DNA of 64,000 nt from Merluccius polli (Eukaryota > Chordata > Actinopteri > Gadiformes > Merlucciidae), in contig JAOPHQ010002369.1 in assembly GCA_030340625.1 (NCBI GenBank), forward strand, positions 1-64,000, in the 5' to 3' direction. Below, piece after piece: positions 59,872 through 64,000 of this stretch (position 1 is the first letter of the stretch; every line of letters starts with the position of its first letter). Under the pieces are notes generated by a model. The model did no database searches, had not been told where the DNA came from, and saw only the letters and a program-made list of their open reading frames with translations. The position numbers were made by a program, and so were the translations under genes.

Positions 59872-60014
59872 CTGTACATGCCTCTCAGCAAAGTATGTTT
59901 TCTTCCTGGTTTCTGGGTTGCTAGGGCTCGTTGCTAGGGCTGATTGTTAAGACTGGCTGTTAGTCCTGGTCCTAACAACTTTCTAGGGCTGGTTGTCTGG
60001 GTGGGTTGCTAGGG

Positions 60015-62370
60015 TAGGCTAGACCTACATTACATTACATTACAACATGCTGCATTCTGTAGGCTAGACCTACATTACATTACATTACATTACAACATGC
60101 TGCATTCTGTAGGCTAGACCTACATTACATTACATTACAACATGCTGCATTCTGTAGGCTAGACCTACATTACATTACATTACATTACAACATGCTGCAT
60201 TCTGTAGGCTAGACCTACATTACATTACAACAAGCTGCATTCTGTAGGCTAGACCTACATTACATTACATTACAACATGCTGCATTCTGTAGGCTAGACC
60301 TACATTACATTACATTACATTACAACATGCTGCATTCTGTAGGCTAGACCTACATTACATTACATTACAACAAGCTGCATTCTGTAGGCTAGACCTACAT
60401 TACATTACAACATGCTGCATTCTGTAGGCTAGACCTACATTACATTACATTACATTACAACATGCTGCATTCTGTAGGCTAGACCTACATTACATTACAT
60501 TACATTACAACATGCTGCATTCTGTAGGCTAGACCTACATTACATTACATTACAACATGCTGCATTCTGTAGGCTAGACCTACATTACATTACATTACAT
60601 TACAACATGCTGCATTCTGTAGGCTAGACCTACATTACATTACAACAAGCTGCATTCTGTAGGCTAGACCTACATTACATTACATTACAACATGCTGCAT
60701 TCTGTAGGCTAGACCTACATTACATTACAACATGCTGCATTCTGTAGGCTAGACCTACATTACATTACATTACATTACAACATGCTGCATTCTGTAGGCT
60801 AGACCTACATTACATTACATTACAACAAGCTGCATTCTGTAGGCTAGACCTACATTACATTACAACATGCTGCATTCTGTAGGCTAGACCTACATTACAT
60901 TACATTACATTACAACATGCTGCATTCTGTAGGCTAGACCTACATTACATTACATTACAACATGCTGCATTCTGTAGGCTAGACCTACATTACATTACAT
61001 TACATTACAACATGCTGCATTCTGTAGGCTAGACCTACATTACATTACATTACAACATGCTGCATTCTGTAGGCTAGACCTACATTACATTACATTACAA
61101 CAATTGCCTGTTTTTTGTTGTTGTTCGTCTGTCTTGAATGTTATGACGTGTGCTGCTGCCTTTCTTGGCCAGGTCACCCTTGTAAAAGAGGTCTTGATCT
61201 CAATGGGTTTTTTATCTGGTTAAATAAAGGTTTAATAGAAAAATAATAATAACAAGCTGCATTCTGTAGGCTAGACCTACATTACATTACATTACAACAA
61301 GCTGCATTCTGTAGGCTAGACCTACATTACATTACAACAAGCTGCATTCTGTAGGCTAGACCTACATTACATTACATTACAACAAGCTGCATTCTGTAGG
61401 CTAGACCTACATTACATTACATTACATTACAACATGCTGCATTCTGTAGGCTAGACCTACATTACATTACATACAACAAGCTGCATTCTGTAGGCTAGAC
61501 CTACATTACATTACAACAAGCTGCATTCTGTAGGCTAGACCTACATTACATTACATTACATTACAACAAGCTGCATTCTGTAGGCTAGACCTACATTACA
61601 TTACATTACAACAAGCTGCATTCTGTAGGCTAGACCTACATTACATTACATTACAACAAGCTGCATTCTGTAGGCTAGACCTACATTACATTACATTACA
61701 ACAAGCTGCATTCTGTAGGCTAGACCTACATTACATTACATTACAACATGCTGCATTCTGTAGGCTAGACCTACATTACATTACATACAACAAGCTGCAT
61801 TCTGTAGGCTAGACCTACATTACATTACATTACAACAAGCTGCATTCTGTAGGCTAGACCTACATTACATTACATTACAACATGCTGCATTCTGTAGGCT
61901 AGACCTACATTACATTACATTACAACATGCTGCATTCTGTAGGCTAGACCTACATTACATTACATACAACAAGCTGCATTCTGTAGGCTAGACCTACATT
62001 ACATTACATTACAACAAGCTGCAATCTGTAGGCTAGACCTACATTACATTACATTACAACAAGCTGCATTCTGTAGGCTAGACCTACATTACATTACATA
62101 CAACAAGCTGCATTCTGTAGGCTAGACCTACATTACATTACATTACAACAAGCTGCATTCTGTAGGCTAGACCTACATTACATTACAATAAGCTGCATTC
62201 TGTAGGCTAGACCTACATTACATTACATTACATTACAACATGCTGCATTCTGTAGGCTAGACCTACATTACATTACATTACAACAAGCTGCATTCTGTAG
62301 GCTAGACCTACATTACATTACATTACATTACAACATGCTGCATTCTGTAGGCTAGACCTACATTACATTA
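60015..62370. repeat. About 45-bp minisatellite with nested (ATTAC)n, about 50 copies
   Basis: Unit ctgcattctgtaggctagac plus ctacattacattac with 2-4 attac sub-units, then aaca(t/a)g. Homogeneous over 2.3 kb and interrupted once at 61105-61250. Confidence 0.97.
61105..61255 (+). mobile_element. 3' tail of a teleost LINE inserted in the 45-bp array
   Basis: gccaggtcacccttgtaaaa, gaggtcttgatctcaatggg and ctggttaaataaaggttt form a recognisable fish non-LTR retroelement 3' end, followed by an A-rich tail (aaaaataataataaca). Extremely 5'-truncated. Confidence 0.65.
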
Positions 62371-62439
62371 GTTGTAATTAAATGTAACAGTTTAAATACC
62401 GTCAGGTCAGCCAGGTCATGTGACTTCGAGATTTAAGTC

Positions 62440-63110
62440 TCGCCATCTGTCTCCACGCGGGATCACGACCTCATGACCGCTCCGATGGCGGAAACATTCA
62501 AGCCGCACCTCCATCCTCCTCCCGGTGCGGTTCGGGTCTGGTCTGGTCTGGTCCCTGAGCCGGAACCGCGGACGCGGTCCGGTCCAGAGGAGCAGCGTGC
62601 GGACTGAGCCGCGCGGTGTCGCTAGAGGCCAAGCGATGAAAGGCCGGGACGTTAGCCGCGCCGCGCCGCACCACACCACACCACACCGCTCCGCGCCGCG
62701 CGCACCGCTCCCCTGCGCGGCGCGGCGCTCCGCGGCGCAGCTTGTCCGGTTCACAAGTTCACTGCCAGCACTTAACATGGATTGAACCATTAACCCCTGC
62801 GCGTAATAGCGGCGCCAATACGGCTAATGATTTTCCCGTCTCTCTCCATAAGCCCAAGGGCCAACGCCAACCCTCCGGTCTCCGTGCGCTACGGGCCCTC
62901 GAGGCGCGTCCCCGCGGCCCCGCGGAGGAACCACCTGAATACAAACTAAACGGGCCCGGATAAATAAATAAAAACTAAACGGGCCGGGGTAAATAAATGA
63001 AGCGCCTGGATGAGACCTCGCGCAGCGTCTCCGCGCCAGAAGACCCTCAGCGGGACCGCGTGCGTTGAATGGGGGGATTGCGTCACCGCTACGCTTCAAA
63101 GGGGTCGATA
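62440..63110. promoter_or_regulatory. CpG-rich island, possible promoter or 5' region of a neighbouring gene
   Basis: Dense CpG (gccgcgccgcgccgcaccac; gcgcggcgcggcgctccgcg) in an otherwise AT-rich, repeat-filled flank. A CRE-like tgcgtcac occurs near 63079. Open frames on both strands (up to 124 codons) follow from composition; I recognise no protein. A first exon in either orientation is possible. Confidence 0.5.
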
Positions 63111-63279
63111 AAATATTAATAAGGTTTTAATCATCGTTAATGTTTTCTCACCTCCTGACCGCTAAGTCGGCCTGCAGGCTGCAGGTCTGCATAGTGCGCA
63201 CTATGTGGTCTAGGGATGGGGGGCAGACCCGGGTCCTGCCAGGCCTCTAGGACTACAGTACTATGTTGGATAGTGCAGA

Positions 63280-64000
63280 TACAATGTACTAACTGTAATA
63301 CTAGTAGTAGTAATCATAGTATACAGTGTACTAGGTAGTAGTGGTATAACAGTATAACTGTAATACTAGTTGTAATAATATTAGTAGAACTGTAATACTA
63401 GGTAGTAGTAATAATTGGTTAACTTTAGTAGTATAATAATGTACTAACTGTAATACTACTAGTAGTATAATAATAGTATAACTGTAATACTAGTAGTAGT
63501 CTAATAATAGTATAACTGTAATACTAGTAGTAGTATAATATTAGTATAACTGTAATACTAGTAGTAGTAATATTAGTATAACTGTAATACTAGTAGTAGT
63601 ATAATAATGTACTAACTGTAATACTAGTAGTAGTATAATATTAGTATAACTGTAATACTAGTAGTAATATAATAATAGTATAACTGTCATACTAGGTAGT
63701 AATATAATAATAATAGTATAACTGTAGTGTAATAATAGTAGGCCTATAACTGTAATGCTAGTAATAGTATACAGTGTACTAGGTACTAGTAGTATACTAT
63801 TAGTATACAGTGTAGGTACTAGTAGTATACTATTAGTATACAGTGTAGGTACTAGTAGTATACTATTAGTATACAGTGTAGGTACTAGTAGTATACTATT
63901 AGTATACAGTGTACTAGGTACTAGTAGTATACTATTAGTATACAGTGTAGGTACTAGTATACTATTAGTATACAGTGTAGGTACTAGTAGTATACTATTA
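63280..64000. repeat. AT-rich tandem repeats at the window end
   Basis: 63280-63760: ctgtaatactagtagtagta-type units of 35-45 bp. 63770-64000: ggtactagtagtatactatt plus agtatacagtgta units (32-38 bp). Runs off the window. Confidence 0.93.

Larger units (their letters stand above)
57732..59900 (+). other. Probable SPTBN5 3' UTR / 3' flank
   Basis: After the stop come five imperfect copies of a GC-rich unit (gccacgcccctctggtcatg type, about 57735-57840), a unique AT-rich stretch, and then a 1.4-kb 21-bp array. AATAAA at 59866-59871 with a T/G-rich downstream stretch is the first convincing polyadenylation signal seen. If it is used, the whole array is transcribed. No closer signal was recognised. 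Confidence 0.3.

Noticed and set aside
62416..62790. 124-codon minus-strand frame in the CpG island
   Set aside because: GC-rich sequence lowers stop frequency. Protein is low complexity and unrecognised; kept only as part of the CpG island note.

Overview
The window is from a vertebrate, almost certainly a teleost fish. It holds two multi-exon genes on the + strand. Their exons were assembled by hand from open frames, GT/AG boundaries and phase continuity. The fish assignment rests on (CA)n/(GT)n-saturated introns, teleost-type hAT and retroelement remnants, and the EHD4-SPTBN5 gene order, which is also found on human 15q15. The extreme load of short tandem repeats resembles what is reported for codfishes; that narrower guess is only an inference.

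Layout. 1-2378: tandem repeats, probably EHD4 intron. 2379-6844: the last five coding exons of EHD4, an endocytic-recycling dynamin-like ATPase; its 5' half lies outside the window. 6845-15767: EHD4 3' UTR and an intergenic stretch dominated by a 3-kb array of a 22-bp unit and a 14-bp array. 15768-57731: a complete beta-heavy (beta-V) spectrin gene, SPTBN5, in 79 inferred coding exons. The summed coding length is 12,564 nt (about 4,187 aa). Every exon-exon phase agrees, except for one apparent 1-nt frameshift in a C run of exon 73. Domain order: two calponin-homology domains, spectrin repeats with an SH3-like insertion near the fifth, about 30 repeats in total by length, a proline-rich region, a PH domain and a basic tail. 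57732-62420: SPTBN5 3' region with a 21-bp and a 45-bp array. 62440-63110: a GC/CpG-rich island, possibly the promoter of another gene. 63280-64000: AT-rich tandem repeats.

The most unusual signal is not a gene. In about a dozen introns of both genes, a minisatellite starts inside the end of the upstream exon and copies the exon end together with its 5' splice site, giving arrays of up to about 20 candidate donors. Other points of interest are an intron made almost entirely of (CA)n...(GT)n, a wider (CA)n-after-donor/(GT)n-before-acceptor asymmetry, two hAT-type elements with perfect 8-bp target duplications, a P-like element with a THAP-like start, a bZIP-site-like palindromic array inside a transposon, and a tandem tRNA-like repeat.

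EHD4 (membrane tubulation and recycling) and SPTBN5 (membrane-cytoskeleton scaffold) both act at membranes, but their adjacency is conserved synteny and not evidence of a joint pathway. No rRNA, functional tRNA, CRISPR array or complete autonomous transposon was seen.
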